64,000 bases of DNA from Pectinophora gossypiella. Its lineage: Eukaryota; Arthropoda; Insecta; Lepidoptera; Gelechiidae. The position numbers and the translations under genes were made by a program. The notes under the pieces are model-generated. The model searched no databases. It saw only the letters and a list, made by a program, of their open reading frames with translations, and was not told where the DNA came from. The stretch lies in the NCBI RefSeq assembly GCF_024362695.1, contig NC_065408.1, forward strand, positions 4,464,001 through 4,528,000, written 5' to 3'. Below are positions 43,789 through 55,000 of the stretch, one piece after another. Each line of letters begins with the position of its first letter. Positions within the stretch are counted from its first letter, which is position 1.

Positions 43789-43900
43789 AAAAGATATGAA
43801 AATGTTGGTCGAATTTGTAATGTGGTGGTGGACGTCCACAACAAATGGATCTCACTCAGCATAAGTTGCGGCATGAGCCACAGTCCACGACCGACATGGA

Positions 43901-44042
43901 CGGTCACGAGTACTAATATTTATATACTTTGAAACCATGTCACATTAACTTTTTTGACAAATTAAACCGTAAGTCTCATTAGATGTCACAAATGATAGTT
44001 CGACAGGGTTCTAAAGTGGGTACATGATATTGCTCATGACTG
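43901..44042 (+). mobile_element. MITE-1 copy 3
   Basis: Begins CGGTCACGAGTACTAATATT and ends CTCATGACTG before TA; 142 bp. The left flank is GA rather than TA. Confidence 0.82.
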
Positions 44043-44382
44043 TACATGCGATACACCACGCTGCTCCACAAATGGTTTGGTTCAATTTACAGAAGGTTTT
44101 TTAAGTAATTATACTTGTCAGAGAATTTATTCCAAGACCACAGGTTATGAAAATATGTCAGACCAGATTTCTAGTCACTACACCAGTCAGTAAATATCAC
44201 CCGTAGTGATACAAATAGTGAATATCACCCGAGGCAAATTTACATTTGCCTACTACTACTACTTACTACTCACTACTCACACTACTACACACTACTGATA
44301 CTCACTACTTGTCGAACAAATAGGAAGTGAGACAGAGGTTTTCGTTAAATATAATAAAAATAAATATATTATAAGTATTTTA

Positions 44383-44480
44383 TCGTGACGTATTGGTTTG
44401 TCTGAAAATGGCATTAACTAATTACCATGGCCGGACAAAAAGTACTAGCCCTGAGGGCTCTCACCTGGTTATAAATACCT
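44383..44480 (-). mobile_element. Jockey-like LINE 3' UTR fragment
   Basis: TCGTGACGTATTGG, GCATTAACTAATTACCATGG and CCGGACAAAAAGTACTAGCC, then GAGGGCTCTCACCTGG. Confidence 0.6.
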
Positions 44481-44595
44481 CTAATTGTTCCGCTCACGGA
44501 ATAGAAGAAAGAGGTTGGAAGGGCTAAGTGAACGCAAAAGAAAGAAAGAGCACCTGTAGTACCTGCAGGGTAATGAGTCAAACATCGACTATCAT

Positions 44596-44628
44596 CCAAG
44601 GAGACACAAGACAAGACAAGACAAGACA
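44596..44628. repeat. (ACAAG)n microsatellite
   Basis: Five tandem ACAAG units followed by AGAGAGACAAG. Confidence 0.85.
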
Positions 44629-45080
44629 AGAGAGAGACAAGGTTTCATATTAGCGTTCCTACGGGATCTCCTTGGATCTCGTAGGATACTGCATCCAAAC
44701 GAAGTTTTTTGATAAAACTAGAGGTAATGATAAAATTGCAACCTATTACATAAAACATACATTGCCGGTAAAATGGTTGTGGAATTTTAGGAGTAGAGCT
44801 AACGAAGTTCTCTGTAGGAGTAGTAGTAAAATAGAGCAGGGTTGAACCGGTGAGATTAAAAATCTCTTTCTTCTATTCCGTAGTTCCGCACATTTCGTGG
44901 CCCCTTTCTTATAGGAGACGAAATGTAGGACAAGTCACGGCGAAGTTTCTCGGACGAAGCAAGTTGCAAGTTCTGTATTCAGGCTGTAAGAGATACCTGT
45001 TCAGAAACATTTCTGTTGGGATCATGTTCAGATTTCCATGACTTTTCATACTTATAGATCGTCATACTCGTACTTTGTGG

Positions 45081-45372
45081 AGCCGTAGTAGCCCATTTGA
45101 AAGAACGCTTGACTCTCACCGTGACGTCCCAGGTTCGATTACCAGCTCGTGCAGGAATTAGGTTCGTGCCTAATCCAATGATTTTCGAATTTGTTTTCGA
45201 ATTCATATTAATATTATAAATGATTACCACATGCTCAGCGGTGAAAGCGTTTGGGAGGTATGTGACCAAACCAGTACAGGGTTGGTTTCCTCTTCGGGTT
45301 GGAAGGTCAGCACAGGCAGTCACTTCTGTGAAAAACTGTCAAATCTTCGGGTTACGTAAGCAGACCCTGTGT
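45081..45372 (+). mobile_element. SINE-A, internal deletion
   Basis: Head GAGCCGTAGTAGCCCATTTG with B box GGTTCGATTACC, then the body. About 40 bp are missing between GTGAAAGCG and GGAGGTATGTGACC. It ends AGCAGACCCTGTG. Confidence 0.82.
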
Positions 45373-46111
45373 AAATAAAAATATCTTTTGCAATTACCAA
45401 CTTATTTGCAGATAGTAAACTAATCGCGACATATATCAATGTACGGAGACAATAGTTTTCAACGGCAAAGTCAAATCCTTCCTTAGATTATGAACATTAT
45501 ATTTGTTATTTACGGCAGTTTCAATTTATTTCCAACGAATCCTACTCACACTTGATCGGCTTTTGTTTTAAACTTCAATCCTTAGTCCACCAAAGAAACA
45601 GATATTGTCGTGAACTATGTACTACAAAGACACAACCGTTGCTGAGTTCTGTTTGATCCTTAGATCAAACTTGTAAGCGACATGTTTCTAATTAATGCAA
45701 AGCTGAATAGCAGGTTAGTTCGGGATGATATTGGAAAGTTGGAAACTTTGGTCAAATAACTTGAAGTTCGTCTTTGAGACTACTGCTTTAATTAGCACTA
45801 GCTCCATAGTGACAACGATATAATGGAACAGAAGATGCAGTTAGAACTTCAGTTTAATTAAGCTATTATTATATTTGGTAGTTACAAAGTTACATTATTC
45901 TCGAAGCTGAAATTCGTAAAAGTATTCAATATTGAAAACGATAGCTATGTCATATCCTCATTTTTTGACGCGGAATTCTATTTGTTTCGAACCTGACACA
46001 CTTCTCTTGCTTCCTCCACATTCATCAAGCGAATGGTATTCCACAGTTCATGCTTTCGAAAGTTAAAAAAAAATGTGTTGCCGAATCCACTTCGATTACT
46101 AGTCTAGTTAC

Positions 46112-46545
46112 TTACCTGACCGGAAGATTTGTCAGGTCCAGATTTTTATTGATGGGACTGCCTCTCTGACTTTTCAACCCGCGAAGGCAAACCCAGTCAG
46201 TCACAGGTCAGGTCAAATACCTACATCCGAAAAGCATTTCTCGGGAAAGTGAGTCTCCGCACAGTATTTTTCTTCACCGCTGAACATGTGATAATCGTTC
46301 ATGATCCAAATATGAATTCAAAACTACATACGAAAATCATTAGTGTAGACCCGTACGGTCACGAGCATTAATATGTATACACTTGGGTACCATGTCACAT
46401 TAATTTTTTGACAAATTGAACTGTAAATCTCACTAAATGTCAAATATGTTAGTGCGACAGAGTCCTAAAGTGGGTACATTATATGTTTTGCTCATGACTG
46501 TACAGGGATTCAAATCAGTGACCTCACAGTGAGAGACAAATGGAT
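46112..46545 (-). mobile_element. SINE-A, split by MITE-1
   Basis: 46112-46355 is the SINE-A 3' part and body. It is interrupted inside the tRNA head at ACCCGTA by MITE-1 and resumes at 46501 with TACAGGGATTCAAATCAGTG, the reverse of the B-box region. Confidence 0.85.
46356..46500 (+). mobile_element. MITE-1 copy 4, complete, nested
   Basis: 145 bp, CGGTCACGAGCATTAATATG to CTCATGACTG, flanked by TA (46354-46355 and 46501-46502). The inverted ends match over about 12 bp with two mismatches. The TA target and short TIRs fit Tc1/mariner-type MITEs (inference). Confidence 0.88.
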
Positions 46546-46625
46546 TCCAGTCTCCGCTTAACCTAGTGGGAAAAAGGCATGAGTTTATGTATGTATGATT
46601 TTTTTGACGTGACTTATTGTAGTCT
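46546..46625. repeat. H tail and minimal jockey-like tail
   Basis: GTCTCCGCTTAACCTAGTGG then AGTTTATGTATGTATG is an H-type 3' end (plus). T7 then GACGTGACTTATTGTAG (46599-46622) is the last ~17 bp of the jockey-like 3' UTR on the minus strand. Confidence 0.5.
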
Positions 46626-46739
46626 CTATCCATCTCTTCTTGTCCAAACAAAATCCTTTAATGAGTTACCTAATAAACTCATCGCGTGACAGGAAATATA
46701 TTTTTTAAACTGATTGTAAAACCCAACGCAACACAATGG

Positions 46740-46985
46740 CTCAGATTCATCAATTAATGACGAATGTTTGACGTGTTGTCAACTTAAATTAGTCGGAATA
46801 TTCGCCAATGTACAACTTTGAAAGGGTTGTTTAAATTTCTGCATAAAATTGACGTGTGCTTTACAAATTTTGTGTCTGTCGATAACCCGTCCCTTTCCTT
46901 TTCAGCGGATAAGAAAATGACAGGTATAGGTTAAAATAAAATTAGATAGTGTGTACTTACTGGAATCAGGACCAATGTTATTAAT
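46740..46985. mobile_element. Long-TIR MITE, left-truncated copy
   Basis: Colinear with 20735-20950: GTTTGACGTGTTGTCAACTTA, ATAAAATTGACGTGTGCTTT, CCCGTCCCTTTCCTTTTCAG and TTAAAATAAAATTAGATAGT. The left terminal repeat is gone. Confidence 0.75.
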
Positions 46986-46994
46986 GAATTCATA

Positions 46995-47112
46995 GCGCAT
47001 TTGGGCACCCTCAGGCCTGTTGTCTAAAATATTTGTATCGAGTAAAAGTCCACAATCCTCTCCGTATGTCCGGCCAAGTAGTCAATGCCATATGCGGCAT
47101 AGAGGCAATAAG
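46995..47112 (+). mobile_element. Jockey-like LINE 3' UTR fragment
   Basis: TTGGGCACCCTCAGGCCTGT, GTCCGGCCAAGTAGTCAATG and CCATATGCGGCATAG. Confidence 0.65.
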
Positions 47113-47202
47113 CAATGACAAATAAGTATTAAATTTATTATGATGTTATAGTCTGCAAGATTATTTTGTTCATAACGGTTTTATGACTCTGCTCGCCACG
47201 GT

Positions 47203-47300
47203 AACTTGGTGAGGTGGGTACCTAGATCATCTTGTGATGGATGTACCTCTGCCTACTCCAATTGGGATAAAGTTCTGAGCTTATGCTATGAGAGTCTGAC
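47203..47300 (+). repeat. Dispersed repeat G
   Basis: GGTGAGGTGGGTACCTAGAT, CATCTTGTGATGGATGTACC and CTCCAATTGGGATAAAG. Confidence 0.6.
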
Positions 47301-47728
47301 GCGAGTCTGTCTACTAATATTTCAGTTAAAAGCAGTAAAATCTCAACTTATTAGAGTTTAAACCAGTTTTAAAGAAGACTGCAAAAAAGGTGCCAAAAAA
47401 GTTTTTTTACTCCCACTTTCAAACTTCGGAGCGACTTTATTACTTAGACTTTTTCGTCGCCAACGTTTCCATACAAGATTTTAAAATTTAAATTATAACC
47501 TTTGACACAAAGGTGCTCGTGGTCCTTTGAAAAAATCCAATGAAACCTTTGGAGCTATTGGCTCAGACGAAATTGAAGTTTTTACTGGGTCCAGAGTATC
47601 TGACAATTTTCTTCTGGAATTCCACCAGCATTAGGTACATTATCAGTTATTAGAATTACAAATAGATTCTTCAAGTATTTTTCTTAAAGCGTAAAAAAGC
47701 GAAAAGCGAAAAGCGTAAGCGTAGCTTT

Positions 47729-47914
47729 ACGTGCCCTCCGAAGCACGGAATCATCTTACTTTCTTGGACAATCAGGTGATTCAAGCTTGAAAAGTCCTTA
47801 CCAAACAAAGGACAGTCTCACAAAGAGATTACGACAACGTCCCCATCGGAAATCGAACCTGGGCCTCCGGATCGTGAGCCTAACGCTTTAACCACTAGAC
47901 CAGGGAGGCTGTTG
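47729..47914 (-). mobile_element. SINE-B 5' half
   Basis: Reverse complement: head GCCTCCCTGGTCTAGTGGTTA, B box GGTTCGATTTCC, then the body to the shared central block, where it stops. Confidence 0.82.
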
Positions 47915-48302
47915 CAAACGTCATAAACATGGTATATTTCTGTGTCATACAGATCGAGTAATTTATCTAAATAAATAGTAAATCCTGAGCATAGTGACAA
48001 TTTATTACAGTTTATCAAAACCATCTGGCACGTTTTTAAACTAAAAACGCAACTAACGCGCCAGTGATAAATCCACATGCAATTAAGCGTTTGACACATG
48101 TTGTGGAGAATTTCAGAACGATGCTCTCAAAAAAAGAATAGAAAGTACAAAAAAAACTTGTTTAAGACCACACGTGGTACAACAAATGTAAAGAAACGGA
48201 AAGAGAGGAGATTAATATGTTTTTAAAAGAAACACTCAAAGATAACAAGCGTGATGCCCGTTTTTATAATGACCTTGTCTCACACGGTGATATGGGGCAT
48301 AT

Positions 48303-48445
48303 TTAATAATAATTATAACACTTTATTGCACACAAATTCACAAAACATTTACAGGATAAACTTATTCTAAGGTGGGCAAAGGCGGCCTTATCGCTAAGAG
48401 CGATCTCTTCCATACAACCTTCGGCAAAGGATATGGTACATTTGT
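48303..48445 (-). mobile_element. CR1-like LINE 3' end
   Basis: TAACACTTTATTGCACACAA, GGCGGCCTTATCGCTAAGAG and CGATCTCTTCCATACAACCT. The hairpin ATCGCT AAG AGCGAT is at 48390-48404. Confidence 0.65.
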
Positions 48446-48591
48446 ACAGCTGCAGTGTAGCGCGCAGATACGTGAAATAAAACAATAGACACATTTTATA
48501 TATACATACAGAAGCATATTTCTTTGTATAATAATCACGTCGCACTGAATAAGTAACATAAACTCAAGATTATATCCCAATTGGGGTAGTT

Positions 48592-48875
48592 AGGCGCTCG
48601 GTGGCGCAGCGGTTAACGCGCTCGGTTTGCGATTGTTGAAGTTAAACAACTTTCGCAAAGGCCGGTCATAGGATGGGTGACCATAAAAAAAAAGTTTTCA
48701 TCTCGAGCTCCTCCGTGCTTCGGAAGGCACGTTAAGCCGTTGGTCCCGGCTGCATTAGCAGTCGTTAATAACCATCAATCCGCACTGGGCCCGCGTGATG
48801 GTTTAAGGCCCGATCTCCCTATCCATCCATAGGGAAGGCCCGTGCCCCTGCAGTGGGGACGTTAATGAGCTAACT
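48592..48875 (+). mobile_element. SINE-D, tRNA plus 5S-rRNA-like head
   Basis: GGCGCTCGGTGGCGCAGCGG, then TTAACGCGCTCGG, is an A-box-like tRNA start. It continues into GTTGAAGTTAAACAACTTTC, GGCCGGTCATAGGATGGG and TGACC, which follows the 5S rRNA order (GAAGTTAAGCAAC...GGTCAGTACTTGGATGGGTGACC). The shared central block GTGCTTCGGAAGGCACGTTA comes next. The 3' end GGCCCGTGCCCCTGCAGTGG resembles the SINE-B and RTE tails. Confidence 0.8.
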
Positions 48876-48894
48876 ATGGTAGTGAAAACTACAC

Positions 48895-48965
48895 TTTTTA
48901 AACTCATTGGTGCAAGTTCACAAAAACAATATAGATGGCGTTGTACAGCTTTAACGTGTTAATTA
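48895..48965 (-). repeat. Dispersed repeat N
   Basis: ACAAAAACAATATAGATGGC and GTTGTACAGCTTTAACG. Its left end AACTCATTGGTGCAAG also occurs at 43180. Confidence 0.5.
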
Positions 48966-49078
48966 CCTATTTTCTCATTGCTCGGTTACATAATTATTCC
49001 AAAATACAATATGATGGCAGAAGTATATATAAAAATAATAGTAGCTTGATATTTTGATCACATTATGTATAAAATGCT

Positions 49079-49347
49079 TCTATGCTGTTCTGGGAGCAAA
49101 TAAAAAACATAGAACACGTTCAGCTGCTTGTCTTCCCGGGCATGTCGTAAAAACCGACAGAGGGATTGCGTCCTCTAACATGATGGACTAATGTTATGGG
49201 CGATAGGCTGATCCCTTATCACCATAAGGTTCATCATATCCATCTTAGGACTTCGTATCAACAGTGGCTGCAAGTTGTCTTTGATTACTTGTGGCTCTGC
49301 CCACCCCATTTGGGATTACGGGCGTGAGTTTATGTATGTATGTATGT
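49079..49347 (+). mobile_element. H retroposon, full length
   Basis: From GCTTCTATGCTGTTCTGGGA through CCCGGGCATGTCGTAAAAAC and GATTACGGGCGTGAGTTTAT to a (GTAT)n tail. It is nearly identical to the inverted copy 160 bp away. Confidence 0.85.
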
Positions 49348-49506
49348 ATAGAATTATGTTGCTATCTATATTGCTTCTCTTTATTTCGATCAGAATAATA
49401 ATTGGTGGAAGATGTAATTGCCTAGGTGTAATAAAGAGAGTCAATATTTATAACAAAAACAAATATAAAAGATGCATATGTCTGTTCCATGAAATGAGAA
49501 GGTTAA

Positions 49507-49774
49507 CATACATACATAAACTCACGCCCGTAATCCCAAATGGGGTGGGCAGAGCCACAAGTAATCAAAGACAACTTGCAGCCACTGTTGATACGAAGTC
49601 CTAAGATGGATATGATGAACCTTATGGTGATAAGGGATCAGCCTATCGCCCATAACATTAGTCCATTATGTTAGAGGACGCAATCCCTCTGTCGGTTTTT
49701 ACGACATGCCCGGGAAGACAAGCAGCTGAACGTGTTCTATGTTTTTTATTCGCTCCCAGAACAGCATAGAAGCC
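49507..49774 (-). mobile_element. H retroposon, full length, 12-bp TSD
   Basis: TGAGAAGGTTAA at 49495-49506 and 49775-49786 flanks a 268-bp insert. The (CATA)n tail is at the left and the 5' end GGCTTCTATGCTG at the right. Because the TSD surrounds only this arm, the pair is two independent insertions and not an inverted duplication. The frame 49275-49604 crosses both and is not a gene. Confidence 0.9.
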
Positions 49775-49785
49775 TGAGAAGGTTA

Positions 49786-49862
49786 AACGAAGAAAAATCT
49801 GTACAGCGCCATCTATATTGTTTTTATTAAACGTAGCCTGGAAAGTCTCTCATTAACGAGGA
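49786..49862 (+). repeat. Dispersed repeat N
   Basis: GAAAAATCTGTACAGCGCCA, TAGCCTGGAAAGTCTCTCAT. Confidence 0.6.
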
Positions 49863-49964
49863 CATACCTTGAAGCACGCTGAGGGCTCTTCCCTAGTAAA
49901 GAAATTAATAACTTAAAAACAAACACCCAACTAAAAACCAAACTAAACTAAACTATATTTACCT

Positions 49965-50660
49965 GACCGACCAACTGAGTACTGCGGGGCGGAAGGCAAG
50001 AGACCACTACCCTATTTTTCCCAAAAAAAGTAGCATGGAAAATTCTGCTTTTTTTTTTGACGTGACTTATTGTAGATTTGCCGCAGATGGCATTAACTAC
50101 TTGGCCGGACAAATGGGGAGCGCTGAAGGCTCTCACCCGGTACAACGTTTAAGACAACAGGCCTGAGGGTGCCCAGTTGGGCGCGAACTTCGGCTCAGGG
50201 CGTCGTCTGAGAGGAAAAATATTTGAAAGAATTAATCGACCCTAGTGGGTCGATAGCGATAAGCACTGAATGAGGGAAATCGTCGACCACGCCGGCGGGG
50301 TCGGTATCGGGGTCCTGAAGTATTTGGTGTCTGGTGTCGCGAGCTGATTGGCTGCCTCTATGGCTAGGGTAATCGGGTCGTCGAGATCGTATATTACGTC
50401 CTTCGGACGCCGATACTTTTCAGTACCGTCCCTAAGCGGGATGTATTCGGAAGCCGCAACTACCAGGGGATTTGGGTGGTGCGGAGCAGAATCGAAAAAA
50501 CGTTTGGAAGCTAATTTGAGCCATTGGGCAATGGTTGGCAGACCTAGGTCAATGTGCAGATTTTCATTGCGAAGGAACCACGGAGCTCCCGTGGCTTTCC
50601 GCATGAAACGATTTTGTGAAAATTCTGCACCGACAAGAGCGTGGCTCTTAAATTGATGAT
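49965..50660 (+). mobile_element. SINE-K, split by a jockey-like LINE
   Basis: GAGTACTGCGGGGCGGAAGG, CTACCCTATTTTTCCC and AGTAGCATGGAAAATTCTGC are followed by the LINE insertion. It resumes with ACCGACAAGAGCGTGGCTCT and TAAATTGATGATGATG. Confidence 0.75.
50049..50617 (-). mobile_element. 5'-truncated jockey-like LINE with 11-bp TSD
   Basis: GAAAATTCTGC at 50038-50048 and 50618-50628 flanks 569 bp. T10 at the left is the poly-A. The minus strand encodes QNRFMRKATGAPWFLRNENL onwards, as in the 19.7-kb copy. A 7-bp duplication in the ACACC region, relative to that copy, shifts the frame so that the C-terminus ends in an unrelated ...CLSLSTH. Apart from this the two copies are nearly identical, suggesting recent activity of the family. 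Confidence 0.92.
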
Positions 50661-51365
50661 GATGACCTGACCAAAAAATAAACAAGAAAAAAAGTGTAAA
50701 CTCTCGAGAATTCTCATCATCCTCCTACTCTTATCACGCTCTAGTGAGGTTAGCATAACAACAGCATTACTGTCAGCCATCATCTCAGTGCCCACACCTT
50801 TCACACACTTACCTATTTCACACAATTCATCCACACTTACTTGGACCGTCCCCTACCTCTTAGTCCTCAGAATGCTAGACGAGTAAATTCATTAGTAACA
50901 TGAGGAAGAAACGCTTCATCAAATGTATTTCTGCTCATATCTTGCTACACTAGTGATACCAATTTTCGTTACCGTCGAAATCAGTTAATTACATTGATGT
51001 ACAGCTCAGGATAATGATTACAAGTCATCAATCAACCGAGTCTAGTGTTTACGGGTTATTAAACAACAGAGTAATCCATATTATTATCTAATAATAATAA
51101 CATATCTATATTTACTTACACATTAGTGGAGGTGTTTGAGCTAGCAGCCCGGTAATTAAAAAAAAACGGGTAGGTTAATGAGCCTATCTAGTGGATAAGT
51201 GTATAAAAATATAAATGAGGAATAAAAATCATTTATTTAACGCAATTATCATGGATAAACTTTTTAAAGATCAATTTTTAATTTTTGAATCTACGGCATT
51301 TCGCAAGGTGTTATGAGTGAGGAGAAGAAATAACCACAGTAACACATCTTTTAAAGCAATGTTTA

Positions 51366-51435
51366 TACATTACACGTTAAAATAACTAGAGGAACATATT
51401 GAATACCAGGCATTTTAATCATTTAGGTAAGTACT
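51366..51435 (-). mobile_element. CR1-like LINE 3' UTR fragment
   Basis: AAAATAACTAGAGGAACATA, TTGAATACCAGGCATTTTAA and TCATTTAGGTAAGT are the reverse of the end of the 15.3-kb LINE, covering its last codons and 3' UTR. Confidence 0.6.
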
Positions 51436-51930
51436 TAATATACTTACCAATATATTCCATAACACATGCATACACATACAAGACTTGACCTACACGGAAA
51501 CCTCCTGAAAAATAGGAAATATTGTCTAAATCCGAAATCATATTCGGACGATAAACTTGCAAATGTTTTCGTTTGTAAACGGACCATTTCCTGTTATGAG
51601 CTCGGTTTCCTTGCCGTACATATACCAGTTCTATTTATCGCGTAACACTGCATATTAAAATTACTTTGCAATCCTTTAAACTCCTAGCAAAGGTCCACGA
51701 CCTTATCCCTCTCATTGTAAGGACGATAATGTACGCACCAAGTACACCATGAAAGCAAAACTATCTTTGTAAAACACATACAAGAAATCATAGCAAAGTT
51801 GTAATAACCACCGAAACCGCTCTCGCCTATTTTTGGCACGAAAACAAATGAAGACAGTAAATTTTAAAAGCACTGAATGTTTTAAGTATTGAAATGATTT
51901 CTTCGCCCATTACGCATTTATTATAGTCTC

Positions 51931-52030
51931 TTCTTCTACCGTGTGGTTAAGGTTGTTTACCAACCTCATCAACCCTGGCCTCAGGGTTACTATTGAGCCG
52001 CCATAGGCCCCCACCATAGGCCGCCATAGG
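51931..52030 (-). mobile_element. SINE-C tail fragment
   Basis: CAACCTCATCAACCCTGGCC and TCAGGGTTACTATTGAGCCG, ending with a short tandem GGCC(C)CCATAG duplication. Confidence 0.7.
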
Positions 52031-55000
52031 TTTATTATAGTATGAGGTTTACATGGAACATGGTGAAGTCTAGAGTGAAGGCCTAAGGAGTGTTCTTGTA
52101 TCCAACTCTATTTCTGTCTTGACAAAGGAATCCTATTCGTTGATTGGTTAAAATTTCAATAAATAGACAAGTGTTGTCATTTTCAACCAATCAAATTCAA
52201 CAAAAAATCTTCTAACGATTTCTATTGGCATTTGAAAAATCGTGGGTACGTCACGTTTCCGACGCATACACGAGGCGTCTCCGCCTTACGTCATTTCAGT
52301 ATCTAATCTCTTTCAACATTGATAGTGCGAACGTGAGTCAATGAAATTAAAATATCCCTTTTTATTATTTGGCTAGAACAAAGAAAATTGTTTCTAACGC
52401 GAGAAAAGAAACTTTTCATGGCCTGACCTGGTACACTTTGAAATTGCGTTATAAAAACTAAAAACCTCATTCTATGTGCAAAGATTTTCATAAACCTTCG
52501 GGCAGAAACTGCTTCCGTCCTTTTATGAAACTTTATAAAATAACAAAGCAGGAAAATTATTTTTATAAAATAATTTACAAAAAAGTTAATTATTTGAGTT
52601 TTTTTATTTTTATTATTATATTAATACAATTATGGTGTCTTTTGAAACACAAACAGAAACACAAACAGAAGTATCATAACAAGGACGTTTTTGTGTTAGT
52701 AATTATATTTTGTAACATTATTTGTATTTTTGGGTATAATAGTCCTCGCCAACTATATAATTTAATGGATCTTATGCTATGCGCTATACTATGGTGCGTA
52801 GGATAGACGTCAACATAGTACGTTTTCTTAGTACTTATGTGTCTTTCGCACTAAGCTGTACTCTATATTTCTATCGTGCCCTATAATTGTTAATATACGT
52901 ATCATAAAAAGGGCTTCTTTATTACTGTTAGACGATCGAGATTATTGATGTTCACGTCAAAAGTCAGCACACCTACAACCCAAACCACGTAAATATCTTT
53001 AAAGACACTACCTTTTATAACAATCGTAAAAATATCTGGACTTATTCTCACTTTATTTTACGATTTGACAGATAGTGTAGGGTGCCGTACAAAGCGACCG
53101 CCTTGTAATTTCCGTTCTTCAAAACCTTTATGACTTCAATTTCACTCTTAAGATTTGGACAATAAGAGCTGGAAGTTCGGGAGTTGGAGGTTTATCGATG
53201 TTTAGGTAAGGTTGTAAGGTAATAGTTGGTATTCCAAGCGAGCGCGTTTGGCATAGCTCCTGAATAGATATCTTGTGAAATGATACGGCCCTCTCGATGC
53301 CAATAAAGCCTGATTTATATAAAATGCTTGCAAATCCATGTGAACTCACTAAATTATCTAACGGTTTTACATTGGGTGACTCGGTGGATAAAGTTGTACA
53401 GATTTTAAATCTTGTGGGTGGATTGTTCTTTCTTTTCTTTTGTGAAATATAATAGAACTGAGGTTGTATTGTACGTAGGTAGGTACGCTTTAACTGATAT
53501 TACTCTGTACAACAAGAAACTTCGTACACTGAGGTACTCGCTAACTCTTATTTTAATAGTACTTTTACTGGTGATTTACTATGCGAATGTTGTCCAAGAG
53601 ATATCATGATGTCTTAATTTGTTTTGCAAAAGAATCGGTCGACCTAATATCGACTGATACAAGTACAAAATTATGCTGATGTACGTCACAACACTACCTT
53701 CCGTACTTTGAGTTTTTGACAGATCTAATTCTTACCGCACATTGAGACTTTTGTAAAATGTTATCTTATTGAAATATTAATCATTTATTGCACTAAACTG
53801 GTCGATCTGTTTAATAGTAGTTATGAAAAAAATATCAAATAAATAAGTAATACGAGTACCTATTCCACTTATCGGCCATATTGGAATGAACTATGGGTGC
53901 GAGTAATAAAGTCAATACGTATTTAATGTTGTTCACCACGTCGTCCTGTGGATCTTTAATAACAATAGAATATAAAATTCTAATAAAATAGATTTTACTC
54001 TATAAAAATACCCGAAATCAAAAACAGTTTGGGTTTCTTGCGATCGCCGTATCCCAAAACAGATCTGATTGATTATTTTTTATCGGAGCCAAGTTTTGGA
54101 CAGTGCCCGTTTCAGATTAATAATCCTGTTGCCACCTTCGACCTAACCGCTCATTTGTACTGGCGACTCTTGTCTTCGGGAGCCAGGGTCGGAGTGTGGA
54201 AACATGTGGTGATTTTTGACGTTTACGGAAATGATGAGACTACTAAATAACAATATAAATTTGATAAAAAGACACTTAACATCCTTAAATTTAATTAGTA
54301 GGTACTTAGTATTTTTATAATATTGTTTTGTAAGGATTATTTAGAAAATAGATGTATGTATAATAACAAGTAAAGACATGCTACCACACATTTGGGGCTA
54401 TATTTTTGTAGAGACAATTATTAAACTGTCTGAAATAAAGATGATAATGATTTTGCTAGATAGTTGACTTACCTTTATATTAAGTAGATAATCAAGTAAA
54501 AATATACAGTACTTATAGAATTTCATATTATAAGTTTTTTAAGTTCTGACTCCTATCCTGTGTAGAAACTCATTTATAAACCCACTCCATTATTCACCAA
54601 GTAATTTTCACGATAAGACCCTACAGAAGATGAATTTAGTTTTCAAAACGATTTGGCCGAAAGCCTAAACTCAAAAGCCGAACACCAAAATTCACGGTAT
54701 TTGAATTCGGTCGACATTGAAGTCGGTTTTGAAATTTTCGGGGAAATTTTGTTTTAATAGCAATTTTAATTGAGTTCTGGGAACACATTCTTGTCTATCC
54801 CTTTACGAGACAAGTAAGCCCTTTCATGCGTTATTACTTATTATTAAAACTTATAAATTCTAATTTGTAAAGGGTTTGAATATATTTCAAGTGCACATTT
54901 AAATATTAGTGTAAAATATTTCAATTCGTATATCGTATATTTAATTTTAAAAACTAAATTTAGTAATACTTAGCTACCTACTTGGTTTATATTATATAAA

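Noticed and set aside
49275..49604. 109-codon open frame
   Set aside because: It crosses two H retroposons and the spacer between them.
49079..49774. Large inverted duplication or fold-back element
   Set aside because: A 12-bp TSD flanks only the right arm, showing two independent H insertions in opposite orientation.
52474..52806. 110-codon hydrophobic, Lys/Asn-rich open frame
   Set aside because: AT-driven composition, no recognised domain, and no promoter or splice context; more likely chance.
54029..54250. 73-codon open frame with mixed composition
   Set aside because: No domain recognised, no splice sites in a sensible position, and no supporting context.
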